A stretch of DNA of 55,795 nt. It comes from an uncultured Pelagibacteraceae bacterium. GTDB taxonomy: Bacteria; Pseudomonadota; Alphaproteobacteria; Pelagibacterales; Pelagibacteraceae. Made by a program: the position numbers and the translations under genes. Shown piece after piece: positions 23,329-31,950 of the stretch (within the stretch, counting starts at the first letter, position 1; each line of letters opens with the position of its first letter). The notes beneath the pieces are model-generated. The model ran no database searches, was not told the origin of the DNA, and saw only the letters and a list, made by a program, of their open reading frames with translations. The stretch lies in NCBI GenBank assembly GCA_902514665.1, contig CABXRS010000005.1:1-55795 (forward strand), in the 5' to 3' direction.

Positions 23329-23356
23329 TTGACGCACCTTATTCTTCAATTATAAG
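23329..23356 (+). promoter_or_regulatory. Candidate sigma70-type promoter for the S49 peptidase gene
   Basis: TTGACG and TATAAG are spaced by 16 bases in the 114-base gap between two divergent genes, and the peptidase start is 41 bases downstream. The match is five of six in the -35 element and a fair -10. In such AT-rich DNA, -10-like sequences are common, so the -35 element carries most of the weight. Confidence 0.5.
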
Positions 23357-23396
23357 TAGTCTTTATATTCAATTAATAATTCTATAAGAAATATTT

Positions 23397-24200
23397 ATGT
23401 TCTCTTTTTTTAAAAAGAAAAAAATAGTTGCTCATTTAAAGCTTAGCGGTGTGATAGGAAATGCAGGAAAATTTAAACAAGGGATAGATTTTGCTGGCCA
23501 AGAAGAGATAATTAAAAAAGCTTTTTCATTGAAAAAAGCCAAATGTGTTGCAATTACTATAAATTCACCAGGTGGATCTCCTGTTCAATCCCATCTAATT
23601 TATAGCTTTATAAGACAGCAAGCAAAAAAAAATAAGAAACAAGTAATTGTATTTGCGGAGGATGTTGCTGCCTCTGGAGGCTATCTTATTGCATGTGCTG
23701 GGGATGAAATTTATGCAAACTCAAGTTCTATTATAGGATCAATTGGAGTTATTTATTCGTCATTTGGTTTTACAGAATTAATAAAAAAAATTGGTGTCGA
23801 GAGAAGAGTTCATACAGCTGGTAAAAATAAAAGTACTCTTGATCCTTTTCTTGAAGAAAAAAATGAAGATATAGAGAGACTTAAAAACATTCAGTTAGAC
23901 TTACATAAAGATTTTATTGATGTCGTTGAAAAAAGTAGAGGTACTAAATTAAAAAAATCTGAAGTTGAACTTTTCTCGGGTGAATTTTGGTCAGGTAGTA
24001 AATCAAAAACATTGGGATTAGTAGATGGAATAGGAAACGCTCATGAAATCTTGAAAGAAAAATTTGGAGATGATGTAATAATTAAAAAATTTGAAAAAAC
24101 CAAAGGATGGTTAAGTCAAAAACTTTCTTCTTCCAATCAAATAGATCAATTTGCAAATATTTTAGATGAGAGGTCAATCTGGCAAAGATATGGTTTCTAA
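23397..24200 (+). CDS. S49 family signal-peptide-peptidase-like serine protease (SppA/SohB type)
   Basis: Probable serine protease that clears signal peptides or membrane fragments. The 267 aa match the short single-domain SppA form. The oxyanion-region motif is INSPGGSP. The nucleophile is S93 in DVAASGGY, and the general-base Lys is probably K145 in TAGKNKS. The motif [14 protein letters not shown] follows the nucleophile as in the family. There is no clear N-terminal signal peptide or membrane anchor (it starts MFSFFKKKK), so it may sit in the cytoplasm or bind the membrane weakly. Its last bases overlap glyQ. Confidence 0.88.
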   Translation: MFSFFKKKKIVAHLKLSGVIGNAGKFKQGIDFAGQEEIIKKAFSLKKAKCVAITINSPGGSPVQSHLIYSFIRQQAKKNKKQVIVFAEDVAASGGYLIACAGDEIYANSSSIIGSIGVIYSSFGFTELIKKIGVERRVHTAGKNKSTLDPFLEEKNEDIERLKNIQLDLHKDFIDVVEKSRGTKLKKSEVELFSGEFWSGSKSKTLGLVDGIGNAHEILKEKFGDDVIIKKFEKTKGWLSQKLSSSNQIDQFANILDERSIWQRYGF

Positions 24201-25086
24201 AAATAAAAATAAAAAAAAACAAAAACCAAAACCAAAATTTCAAACTTTTCAAGAAACTATTTTAAATCTTCAAAAATTTTGGAGTAAACAAGGGTGTATT
24301 ATTCTTCAGCCGTACGACATGGAAGTTGGAGCTGGTACGTTCCATCCTGCTACAACTCTTAGATCGTTGGGTACCCAACCTTGGAAAGCCGCTTATGTTC
24401 AACCATCAAGAAGACCAACCGATGGAAGATATGGTGAAAATCCTAACAGACTTCAACATTATTATCAGTTTCAAGTTTTGATTAAACCTTCTCCTGAAAA
24501 TATAAAAAAGCTATATCTAAATAGCCTTACTACAATTGGAATTCATCACAATGATCACGATATAAGATTTGTTGAAGATGACTGGGAAAGTCCTACATTA
24601 GGTGCAGCTGGTTTAGGTTGGGAAGTTTGGTGTGATGGAATGGAAATTACTCAATTCACTTACTTTCAACAGATGGCTGGTTATGAATGTAAACCAGTTT
24701 CAGTAGAAATTACTTACGGTTTAGAGAGGATCTGTATGTTTACCCAACAACAAAAAAATGTTTATGATTTATTATGGAATGATGAGGATATAAAATACAG
24801 AGAAGTTTTTCACCAGGCTGAAAAAGAGTTTTCTGCTTATAATTTTGAGCATGCCAATGTTGAACAATTATTCAAAATGTTTGATATGCATGAGTCAGAA
24901 GCAAAATCATTAGTTGAAAAAAAGGTTTCACTACCTGCGTATGATCAATGTTTAAAAGCAAGCCACGTATTTAACATTTTAGATGCTAGGGGAGCAATAA
25001 GTGTTGCACAAAGAGCAGGTTATATTGGAAGAATTCGTGACATCACTAAGTCTGCTGCTGGGATTTGGATAGATAGTCAAAATTAA
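24190..25086 (+). CDS. glyQ: Glycyl-tRNA synthetase alpha subunit GlyQ
   Basis: Catalytic subunit of the bacterial alpha2beta2 glycyl-tRNA synthetase. It contains the class II elements [45 protein letters not shown] and [26 protein letters not shown] (key motif residues), and [12 protein letters not shown] as motif 3. From the chosen ATG it is 298 aa, near the usual 300. An ATG at 24166 extends it by eight residues and gives a 35-base overlap with the peptidase gene. The later start gives an 11-base overlap and is preferred. The Lys-rich first 15 residues are an unusual tail. The glyS gene follows after three bases. Confidence 0.95.
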   Translation: MVSKNKNKKKQKPKPKFQTFQETILNLQKFWSKQGCIILQPYDMEVGAGTFHPATTLRSLGTQPWKAAYVQPSRRPTDGRYGENPNRLQHYYQFQVLIKPSPENIKKLYLNSLTTIGIHHNDHDIRFVEDDWESPTLGAAGLGWEVWCDGMEITQFTYFQQMAGYECKPVSVEITYGLERICMFTQQQKNVYDLLWNDEDIKYREVFHQAEKEFSAYNFEHANVEQLFKMFDMHESEAKSLVEKKVSLPAYDQCLKASHVFNILDARGAISVAQRAGYIGRIRDITKSAAGIWIDSQN

Positions 25087-25089
25087 AAA

Positions 25090-27159
25090 ATGTCTGAGTT
25101 TTTTTTAGAACTATTTAGCGAGGAAATACCCGCAGGTCTTCAAAAAAATTTAAGAGAAAACTTATTGAAATCTTTTAATGATTTCTTTGAAGAGAAATCT
25201 ATTCCATTTAAAAGAAGTTCTTCCTATTCAACCCCGAACAGATTGGTAATATTATTTGAAGGGCTTCAAAAACAAACAATTCTGAAGTCTGAGGAAATAA
25301 AAGGTCCGAGTACAAAAGCCCCAGATCTTGCTATAGAGGGCTTTATACGATCAAATCAAACTCTAAAACAAAATCTTTATGAAAAAGAAACAGAAAAAGG
25401 TAACTTTTTCTTCTTTAAAACGAAATCAAAAAAACTTTATACCCACGAGTTATTAGAAGAGTTTGTTCCAAAAATATTAGATAAAATTCAATGGAAAAAA
25501 TCAATGCGTTGGGGGGATTTTAGTTTAAATTGGGGTAGACCGCTCAAGTCTATTTTGGGAATCTTTAACAAAAAAACACTAATATTTAAATTTCATCATA
25601 TTCAGTCATCTAATTTTACTTTTGTAGATAAAGATTTTGAAGAAAAGAAAATAAAATTTTCTGTTTTTAAAGAATATAAAAATTTCTTTAAAAAGAAACA
25701 AATAATAATTGACCCTGTTGAAAGAAAAAAAATTATTGAAAAAAAATTTCATTTAATTTTAAAAAAGAAAAATATTGTTATAGACCAAAATCCAGAGCTG
25801 CTGGAAGAAGTTGTTGATTTAATAGATCAACCCAATGTTCTCGTTTGTCAGTTTGATAAAGAGTTTTTAAAAATACCAAAAGAGATTTTAATAATCACTA
25901 TGCAATACCATCAAAAATATTTCCCTACTTTTGATAATAAGGGTGGTATTACAAATGAATTTTTAGTTGTTTCAAACAAAAAAGATCTAAAAGGTTTAAT
26001 AAAGCTAGGTAACGAGAGAGTAGTAGAAGCAAGACTTACCGATGCCAAATTCTTTTGGCAAAAAGATAAATCTCAAAATTTAGTAAAACAAGTCTCAAAT
26101 TTAAAATCTATGAATTATTTTAAAGGTTTGGGAAGTTATTTTGATAAAGTTCAAAGAATGAGAAAGCTTGGAGGAATGCTTTCAGATGAGCTATTAATAA
26201 GTAAAGAAAAAGCGGAATTATCAGCATCAATCTCTAAAGTCGATTTATTATCTGAAATCGTGAATGAGTTTCCTGAGCTTCAAGGGATTATGGGTGGTTA
26301 TTTTTCTGAGGCACAAGGTTTTGACAAGGATGTAGTACTATCAATAAGTGAACAATATTTACCTTCAGGGTCTGGGTCAAGGGTTCCCAAAAAACCTTTT
26401 AGTATAGCACTAGCTCTATCAGACAAAATAGATACCCTTGTAGGTTTTTTTGGAATTAACCAAAAACCAACAAGCTCTAAAGATCCATTTGCTCTTAGAA
26501 GATTAACTTTAGGAGTAATTAGAATAATTGTTGAAAATAAAAATCATATTAAAATAAGAGATTTGATTAACTATTCAGCCTCACTTTATATGGATCAAGG
26601 CTTTAAATTTGAAAATAAACTTCTTCAAAAAGAACTTTCCGAATTTCTAATGGACAGACTAAAATTCTACATGAAGGAAGAAAATATTCGTAATGATATT
26701 ATTCAAGCATCTATCAATTCACATAATTTAGATCAACTTGTAGTAATTTTTGAAAAGGCAAAATATTTAGACAAAATAATTTCTAAATCAAATGGATACG
26801 AAATAATATCAAGCTACAAAAGAGCCTCAAACATCTTAGAAAGTGAGTTGGAAGGACAGAATTTTGATCTTTCAAATACAACCGACCCTGGTGTTTTTAA
26901 GACAGATTTTGAAAAAAATTTGTTTAAAAAAGTAAATGATTTAAGGAAATATTTTTCTTCAATTAATAAAGATGAAGTTTATTCTGAAACTCTAGATAAC
27001 TTACTAGATGCCAAAAAAGTAATTAACGATTTTTTTGACAATGTTATAGTTAATGACGTTGACCCAGGTATTCGAAAAAATAGACTAGAACTTATTCAAA
27101 TCTTATGTAAAACCTTCAACAACTATGTTAATTTTTCTTTAGTAGACTCCCAAAAATGA
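25090..27159 (+). CDS. glyS: Glycyl-tRNA synthetase beta subunit GlyS
   Basis: tRNA-binding subunit that pairs with GlyQ. The 689 aa start with FFLELFSEEIPAGLQ, a family hallmark. The middle has TEARLTDAKFFWQKDK-like sequence (here VVEARLTDAKFFWQKDK), ELQGIMGGYFSEAQG and LALSDKIDTLVGFFGI with SSKDPFALRR. The C-terminus holds the anticodon-binding-like domain. Full length is typical. It follows glyQ and overlaps ppdK by four bases. Confidence 0.95.
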   Translation: MSEFFLELFSEEIPAGLQKNLRENLLKSFNDFFEEKSIPFKRSSSYSTPNRLVILFEGLQKQTILKSEEIKGPSTKAPDLAIEGFIRSNQTLKQNLYEKETEKGNFFFFKTKSKKLYTHELLEEFVPKILDKIQWKKSMRWGDFSLNWGRPLKSILGIFNKKTLIFKFHHIQSSNFTFVDKDFEEKKIKFSVFKEYKNFFKKKQIIIDPVERKKIIEKKFHLILKKKNIVIDQNPELLEEVVDLIDQPNVLVCQFDKEFLKIPKEILIITMQYHQKYFPTFDNKGGITNEFLVVSNKKDLKGLIKLGNERVVEARLTDAKFFWQKDKSQNLVKQVSNLKSMNYFKGLGSYFDKVQRMRKLGGMLSDELLISKEKAELSASISKVDLLSEIVNEFPELQGIMGGYFSEAQGFDKDVVLSISEQYLPSGSGSRVPKKPFSIALALSDKIDTLVGFFGINQKPTSSKDPFALRRLTLGVIRIIVENKNHIKIRDLINYSASLYMDQGFKFENKLLQKELSEFLMDRLKFYMKEENIRNDIIQASINSHNLDQLVVIFEKAKYLDKIISKSNGYEIISSYKRASNILESELEGQNFDLSNTTDPGVFKTDFEKNLFKKVNDLRKYFSSINKDEVYSETLDNLLDAKKVINDFFDNVIVNDVDPGIRKNRLELIQILCKTFNNYVNFSLVDSQK

Positions 27160-29813
27160 AAAAACTAATTTTAAATTTTAAATCTAAAGACTGCAAAAAA
27201 ATTAAAATCCCCAAAAATTTTTTGGGTGGAAAAGGTGCTAATCTCTCAGAAATGGGCCGGATGGGATTACCAGTTCCACCTGGATTTACTATTTCAACAA
27301 AAGTATGTGATTTATTTTATAAAGATAAAAAAAAACTAAATAAAAATATAATCACATTAATTAAAAAAGAATTAAAGGCTGTTGAAAAAGAAGTTTCAAA
27401 AAAATTTGGTGATTTAAAAAATCCATTATTACTTTCAGTCAGATCTGGAGCGAGAGTTTCTATGCCTGGTATGATGGATACAATTTTAAATTTAGGATTA
27501 AACGATAAAACTGTTAAAGCCCTAGCATCAAAAACATCTAATGGTCGTTTTGCCAAAGATAGCTATAGAAGATTTATTCAAATGTATGGCAATGTAGTAA
27601 TGGGCGTTGAAGGGTATCATTTTGAGGAATTAATTGAGAATTATAAACTTACCAAAGGTGTTTTGTTAGATACTGACTTAGATGAAAACGATTGGGATGG
27701 GCTTATTGAAGATTTTAAAAGAACAGTTAAGGAAAAATCAAATAAGGATTTTCCACAAGAAGTTCATGAACAATTATTGGGCGCCATAAGTGCAGTATTT
27801 TTATCTTGGGATAGTAAGAGAGCAAAAATCTATAGAAAATTAAATCACATACCTGCAGAGTGGGGTACAGCGGTTAATGTTCAATCAATGGTTTTTGGAA
27901 ACATGGGAGACGACTGTGCAACCGGTGTTGTTTTTACAAGAAATCCATCAAATGGTGAAAACGAGATTTATGGAGAATACTTAATTAATGCACAAGGAGA
28001 GGATGTTGTTGCTGGTACAAGAACACCGCAATATATAACCAAGAAAGCAAGACAAAATGCTAAAGTTAAAGCTTCGTCAATGGAAGAGTCAATGCCTGAG
28101 GTTTATAAACAACTTTATAAGATTCTAAAAAAGTTAGAAAATCATTACAAAGATATGCAAGATGTAGAATTTACAGTTGAAAACAAAAAACTGTGGATGC
28201 TTCAAACGCGTTCTGGAAAAAGAACTGCAAAGTCTGCAGTCAAAATTGCAGTTGATATGGTTAAAGAAAAATTAATTTCAAAAAAAGAGGCTGTGTTAAG
28301 AATTGATCCTCACTCACTTGATACACTTCTCCATCCAACACTAGATGAAAAAAGTTCAATAAATGTAATTGCAAATGGCTTACCTGCTTCACCAGGTGCC
28401 GCCAGTGGTAAAGTTGTATTCACATCTGAAGACGCAGAAAGACTAACATCAATAATGCAAGATACAATATTGGTTAGAGTAGAAACCTCTCCTGAAGATA
28501 TACAGGGAATGCATGCAGCTAAGGGTATACTGACTGCAAGAGGTGGGATGACAAGTCATGCGGCTGTTGTAGCCAGAGGAATGGGAAGGCCTTGCGTTTC
28601 TGGATCGAGTGAAATTGACATCAATTATGAAAAAAAGTTATTCAAAACATCATCAATGGAAATTAAAGAAGGAGATATAATTACAATAGACGGTTCAACA
28701 GGAAGAATAATAGAAGGAAGTGTCGACACTGTAAAACCAGAAATATCTGGTGATTTTTCAAAAATAATGTCTTGGGCTGATAGCTATAGGAAATTAAATA
28801 TACGAACAAATTCAGAAACTCCAAAAGATACCAAAACAGCAAAAGATTTTGGTGCCGAAGGCATCGGACTTTGTAGAACTGAGCATATGTTTTTTAATGA
28901 AGAGAGAATTTTATCTGTGAGAGAAATGATTCTTTCTAAAACTAAAGACGATAGAGCCAAAGCTTTAGATAAACTTTTACCACATCAAAAAAAGGATTTT
29001 ACTGAAATATTTAAGATTATGAACGGCTTACCAGTTACAGTAAGGTTATTGGATCCTCCTCTTCATGAATTTTTACCAAGAACAAATAAAGAAATTTCCG
29101 AATTAGCTAAAATTGTTAATCTTTCAGTAAAAGAGGTTGAAACAAGGATAGAGGAACTTCATGAACAAAACCCAATGCTAGGCCACAGGGGATGCAGATT
29201 AGCTATATCATTTCCTGAAATATACGAGATGCAATGTAGAGCAATTTTTGAAGCATTATGCGAGCTAAAAAAAAATAAAATAAAGTCAGCTTTTCCTGAA
29301 ATTATGATCCCACTGGTTTCTACTGAAGCTGAAATTAAAATAATGAAAGATTTAGTTAAAAGAATAGCAACCATGGTTCAAAAAGAAAATAAATTAAAAA
29401 TAGACTTTATGGTTGGAACGATGATTGAACTTCCAAGAGCAGCTATTAAAGCAAAAGAAATAGCAAAACATGCAGATTTTTTTAGTTTTGGTACAAATGA
29501 TTTAACGCAAACCACTTTTGGAATAAGCAGAGACGATAGTGGAAAATTTTTAAATGATTACATAGAAAATAAAATATTTTCTATTGATCCTTTTATATCT
29601 ATTGATGAAGGGGTTTCAGATTTAATCGAAATTGCTGTTGCAAAAGGTAAGAGTCAAAATAAAAAAATAAAATTAGGTATATGTGGAGAACACGGAGGTG
29701 ATCCAAAAAGTATTTCTTTTTGTGCTAAAGCAGGACTTAATTATGTTTCTTGCTCTCCTTATAGAGTTCCGGTCGCAAGATTAGCAGCAGCACAATCAGA
29801 GTTAAAAAAATAA
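27156..29813 (+). CDS. ppdK: Pyruvate, phosphate dikinase PpdK
   Basis: Interconverts pyruvate and phosphoenolpyruvate with ATP and phosphate, giving PPi. It serves gluconeogenesis or PPi-linked glycolysis. The 885 aa contain an N-terminal ATP-grasp domain (FLGGKGANLSEMGRMGLPVPPGF, SVRSGARVSMPGMMDTILNLG). The phosphohistidine domain has GGMTSHAAVVARGMG, whose His is phosphorylated, and a C-terminal PEP-binding barrel ends near the catalytic Cys in CGEHGGDP. Length is standard. The ATG overlaps the glyS stop by four bases, so it is translated with the glycyl-tRNA synthetase. No functional link is obvious. Confidence 0.97.
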   Translation: MKKLILNFKSKDCKKIKIPKNFLGGKGANLSEMGRMGLPVPPGFTISTKVCDLFYKDKKKLNKNIITLIKKELKAVEKEVSKKFGDLKNPLLLSVRSGARVSMPGMMDTILNLGLNDKTVKALASKTSNGRFAKDSYRRFIQMYGNVVMGVEGYHFEELIENYKLTKGVLLDTDLDENDWDGLIEDFKRTVKEKSNKDFPQEVHEQLLGAISAVFLSWDSKRAKIYRKLNHIPAEWGTAVNVQSMVFGNMGDDCATGVVFTRNPSNGENEIYGEYLINAQGEDVVAGTRTPQYITKKARQNAKVKASSMEESMPEVYKQLYKILKKLENHYKDMQDVEFTVENKKLWMLQTRSGKRTAKSAVKIAVDMVKEKLISKKEAVLRIDPHSLDTLLHPTLDEKSSINVIANGLPASPGAASGKVVFTSEDAERLTSIMQDTILVRVETSPEDIQGMHAAKGILTARGGMTSHAAVVARGMGRPCVSGSSEIDINYEKKLFKTSSMEIKEGDIITIDGSTGRIIEGSVDTVKPEISGDFSKIMSWADSYRKLNIRTNSETPKDTKTAKDFGAEGIGLCRTEHMFFNEERILSVREMILSKTKDDRAKALDKLLPHQKKDFTEIFKIMNGLPVTVRLLDPPLHEFLPRTNKEISELAKIVNLSVKEVETRIEELHEQNPMLGHRGCRLAISFPEIYEMQCRAIFEALCELKKNKIKSAFPEIMIPLVSTEAEIKIMKDLVKRIATMVQKENKLKIDFMVGTMIELPRAAIKAKEIAKHADFFSFGTNDLTQTTFGISRDDSGKFLNDYIENKIFSIDPFISIDEGVSDLIEIAVAKGKSQNKKIKLGICGEHGGDPKSISFCAKAGLNYVSCSPYRVPVARLAAAQSELKK

Positions 29814-29860
29814 TTACTTTAACGATAAAGTTTAAAATTCCAATATAAGTAAAAAAATAT

Positions 29861-30466
29861 TCAATTGTTTAATGAAGGCTTCAGTATAATTATTAAAGAC
29901 CAACAAAATAAATTAGGGAATAATTTGTAAAAAAATTTTTCCAAGAAATATAATATTTTTAATTTATTTCTTGTTTTAAACACAGGGATTATTTTATATT
30001 CAGAAAAGTTTTTTTTAAAAAATAAATTTATGTTATGATAGTTTGTAAACCAACAATGTTTATCGTCTTCCTTTTTTCCTGAAAAATGATATTGATTTCC
30101 AAGATCACCATTTAAAGCAAATTTAAGTCTAAATTCGTAATATGCTACGTTTGGCAAATTAATTATAACCATTTTTTTTGATATATTTAAACATTCATTT
30201 ATAACTTTTAACGGTTTATCAATATGTTCAATTACATCAACAGCTGCGATATAATCAAAGGAGTTTTTCTCAAATCTAAAATCTGAATTTAAATCCATAA
30301 TTACATTTGTAGCCCCTTTATTTTGAGTAATATCTACCCCAGTATAATTAATATTTTGATTTAGAAATTTTTTAAGTACTTGATCTCTACAACCTAGATC
30401 TAAGAGAGATCCTTTTTCATTTTTTAAAATTTTTTTTATAGCTGGAAATTTATTATCTACCCACAT
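29861..30466 (-). CDS. Class I SAM-dependent methyltransferase
   Basis: Small methyltransferase, 201 aa. Motif I is LLDLGCRDQVLKKFL, slightly unusual since the usual GxGxG is reduced to GCRD. The acidic end of the second strand is in YTGVDIT, and FDYIAAVDVIEHIDKP is a typical post-I motif, also seen in sugar methyltransferases. A hydrophobic C-terminus (about 160-195) could touch the membrane. In context with glycosyltransferases on the same strand it probably modifies a surface glycan or lipid, but the substrate is unknown. It is the first gene of the accessory stretch, convergent with ppdK. Confidence 0.75.
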   Translation of the reverse strand: MWVDNKFPAIKKILKNEKGSLLDLGCRDQVLKKFLNQNINYTGVDITQNKGATNVIMDLNSDFRFEKNSFDYIAAVDVIEHIDKPLKVINECLNISKKMVIINLPNVAYYEFRLKFALNGDLGNQYHFSGKKEDDKHCWFTNYHNINLFFKKNFSEYKIIPVFKTRNKLKILYFLEKFFYKLFPNLFCWSLIIILKPSLNN

Positions 30467-30521
30467 TATTTGATGATATTTTAAATTAACACATTTTTTA
30501 ATTCTGCATATTTGCTTGTTG

Positions 30522-30535
30522 GGTATAATTATACC
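30522..30535. repeat. 14-base perfect palindrome with TATAAT on both strands
   Basis: GGTATAATTATACC reads the same on both strands and holds a TATAAT-like -10 in each direction. It is 55 bases upstream of the methyltransferase start and about 30 bases beyond the tmRNA 3' end. It could be the methyltransferase promoter or an operator. No convincing -35 element accompanies it, so the function is open. Confidence 0.4.
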
Positions 30536-30565
30536 AATTTAAAATTATTTAAACTAATTTGATTT

Positions 30566-30830
30566 TAAGGGGGCGTTCTGTTGCCAGGTGCCCCAAACCC
30601 CGTTTACCTAATTAACAATGTTAATTAAGCAGCAAGTGCGTAACTTTCGTTAGCAATTATAAATTAGCCCGTCACGGTGGAGCAATCCCGAACGAAAGAA
30701 TAGCTTTTAGTCATCCGTCGAATCTGGTTCACCCCCATTAGATTTAATGGTGGAGGTGGTGGGTACTGCCCCCACGTCCGCAATGGTTATTACGAAATTC
30801 GTTTATCGCTATAGTTGGAAATCCAACATC
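30566..30830 (-). ncRNA. ssrA: Transfer-messenger RNA, two-piece (permuted) form
   Basis: Rescues stalled ribosomes and tags their products for proteolysis. On the - strand the acceptor half comes first. A T-type arm GTGGG/CCCAC with seven-base loop is followed by acceptor strand CACCTCC, then A and encoded CCA ending at 30748. After an 11-base spacer the coding half starts at 30736 with GGGGGTGAACCAGATTCGAC. Its GGGGGTG pairs with CACCTCC over seven bases, including the G3-U70 pair that alanyl-tRNA synthetase needs. The tag follows (30625-30654), then a hairpin around the stop and a possible GGGGC/GCCCC pseudoknot near the 3' end (about 30569). The permuted layout is the alphaproteobacterial form. 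The 5' end, near 30830, is set from the candidate promoter. Confidence 0.93.
30625..30654 (-). other. tmRNA tag reading frame
   Basis: Nine codons and a stop read ANESYALAA, very like the E. coli tag ANDENYALAA in its C-terminal protease signal ALAA. With the alanine carried by the tmRNA the added peptide would be AANESYALAA. The stop lies in the base of a strong hairpin, as in other tmRNAs. The first codon GCT fits the usual resume codon for alanine. Confidence 0.93.
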
Positions 30831-30833
30831 AAT

Positions 30834-30861
30834 AATATATGAGGATAGAATATAAATACAA
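30834..30861 (-). promoter_or_regulatory. Candidate promoter of the tmRNA gene
   Basis: On the - strand TTGTAT (30861-30856) and TATATT (30839-30834) are 16 bases apart. Transcription would start near 30827, just at the hairpin GTTGG/CCAAC that opens the acceptor piece. This lets the tmRNA be made independently of the glycosyltransferase gene 47 bases upstream. Confidence 0.45.
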
Positions 30862-30876
30862 GACTAAATATGAAAG

Positions 30877-31950
30877 CTAAATTTTACATATAAAATCTGA
30901 TGTAATTCTTTTAAGAGAATATTTTTTTTGATAGAAGTTACTGTTAATTTTATTTATCTTTTTAGAAAAAATATTTTTTAAAATTAATTTTGAAAATATT
31001 TTAGGATTGTCAGTAATATAAATTTTATTAAACTTATTATTTATATCTAGACCTAATATAGCAGTTTTACTTGCAATAATCGTCTTTCCAAAAACTAATG
31101 CAGAAATCATTTTTACTTGAGATCCAAAAGCAGTTTTCATTGGATTTACAAATAAAGATGCTCCTTTTAAATAACTATAAAACTTATCTTTAGAAACAAA
31201 TCCAATATTCTTCAAATAATTCTTTCTATATTGAATTTTTTTACTACCTGACACAATAAGTTTTATATTTGGATTTTCTTTGATTACTAAAGGCATTATT
31301 TTGTCTATCAAAATATCTAAGGCTTCTTTGTTTGGTAAATAATCTATTGAACCACAAAAAAAAATATAATTAAATTTTAATTTTTTTTCTTTAATACTTT
31401 TAAGTTTGGGAATATTAATTCCATTGGGTAACAATATTGATTTTGCATTATAAATTTCTTTTACTTTTCTTTTATCAGAATTAGATACAGTAGTAAAAAT
31501 ATCGAATTTTTTACTTACATATTTTTCAAAATATTTAGTTAAAGCTGTAATAAGAAAATTATTTTTCTGCTTTCTTAATAAAAATTCAATATTATGCGAA
31601 TGGTAGACAAATTTAGAATTTTTTACTTTATTTTTTGTAAGAAAATAAAAAAGAAATGTATAACCAATCCAACTTGCTCCCTCCACTATAATAATTGAAT
31701 TTTTTTTATAAGTACAATATTTGGCAACTATGCTTGCCATTTTAAAAATCTTGAAAATTTTATCTATTCTAGAGGATGCTATAATTGTTTGTGTTTGTTT
31801 TTCTTTTTGTTTAATATTTGAAAATTGTATCAACTTTTTATTTTTTGATGGTATATTTTTAAAAAAATTGTATGAAATTTCTGACGCCCCAGAGTAAGGA
31901 TTAGTAACTCTAAAAAAACTAATTATAACAAAATTATATTTCTTTTTCAT
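30877..31950 (-). CDS. Glycosyltransferase, GT-B fold (GT4-like)
   Basis: Probable sugar transferase of surface polysaccharide assembly. The 357 aa show an N-terminal half with a glycine site (NPYSGASEISYNFF) and a linker with TVSNSDKRKVKEIY and LLPNGI. The C-terminal half has FCGSIDYLPNKEALDIL and the donor-site region NPMKTAFGSQVKMISALVFGKTIIAS. In this last segment the Glu usually found at KxLEA is Ser (MISA), which is odd for GT4 and may mean altered donor binding. Very AT-rich. It overlaps the end of the ligase-like gene by 17 bases. Donor and acceptor are unknown. Confidence 0.75.
   Translation of the reverse strand: MKKKYNFVIISFFRVTNPYSGASEISYNFFKNIPSKNKKLIQFSNIKQKEKQTQTIIASSRIDKIFKIFKMASIVAKYCTYKKNSIIIVEGASWIGYTFLFYFLTKNKVKNSKFVYHSHNIEFLLRKQKNNFLITALTKYFEKYVSKKFDIFTTVSNSDKRKVKEIYNAKSILLPNGINIPKLKSIKEKKLKFNYIFFCGSIDYLPNKEALDILIDKIMPLVIKENPNIKLIVSGSKKIQYRKNYLKNIGFVSKDKFYSYLKGASLFVNPMKTAFGSQVKMISALVFGKTIIASKTAILGLDINNKFNKIYITDNPKIFSKLILKNIFSKKINKINSNFYQKKYSLKRITSDFICKI

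Noticed and set aside
29814..29860. Short hairpin ACTTTA/TAAAGT between the convergent ppdK and methyltransferase genes
   Set aside because: Only six A/T-rich pairs and no good T run. Too weak to call a terminator, although the place would suit one.
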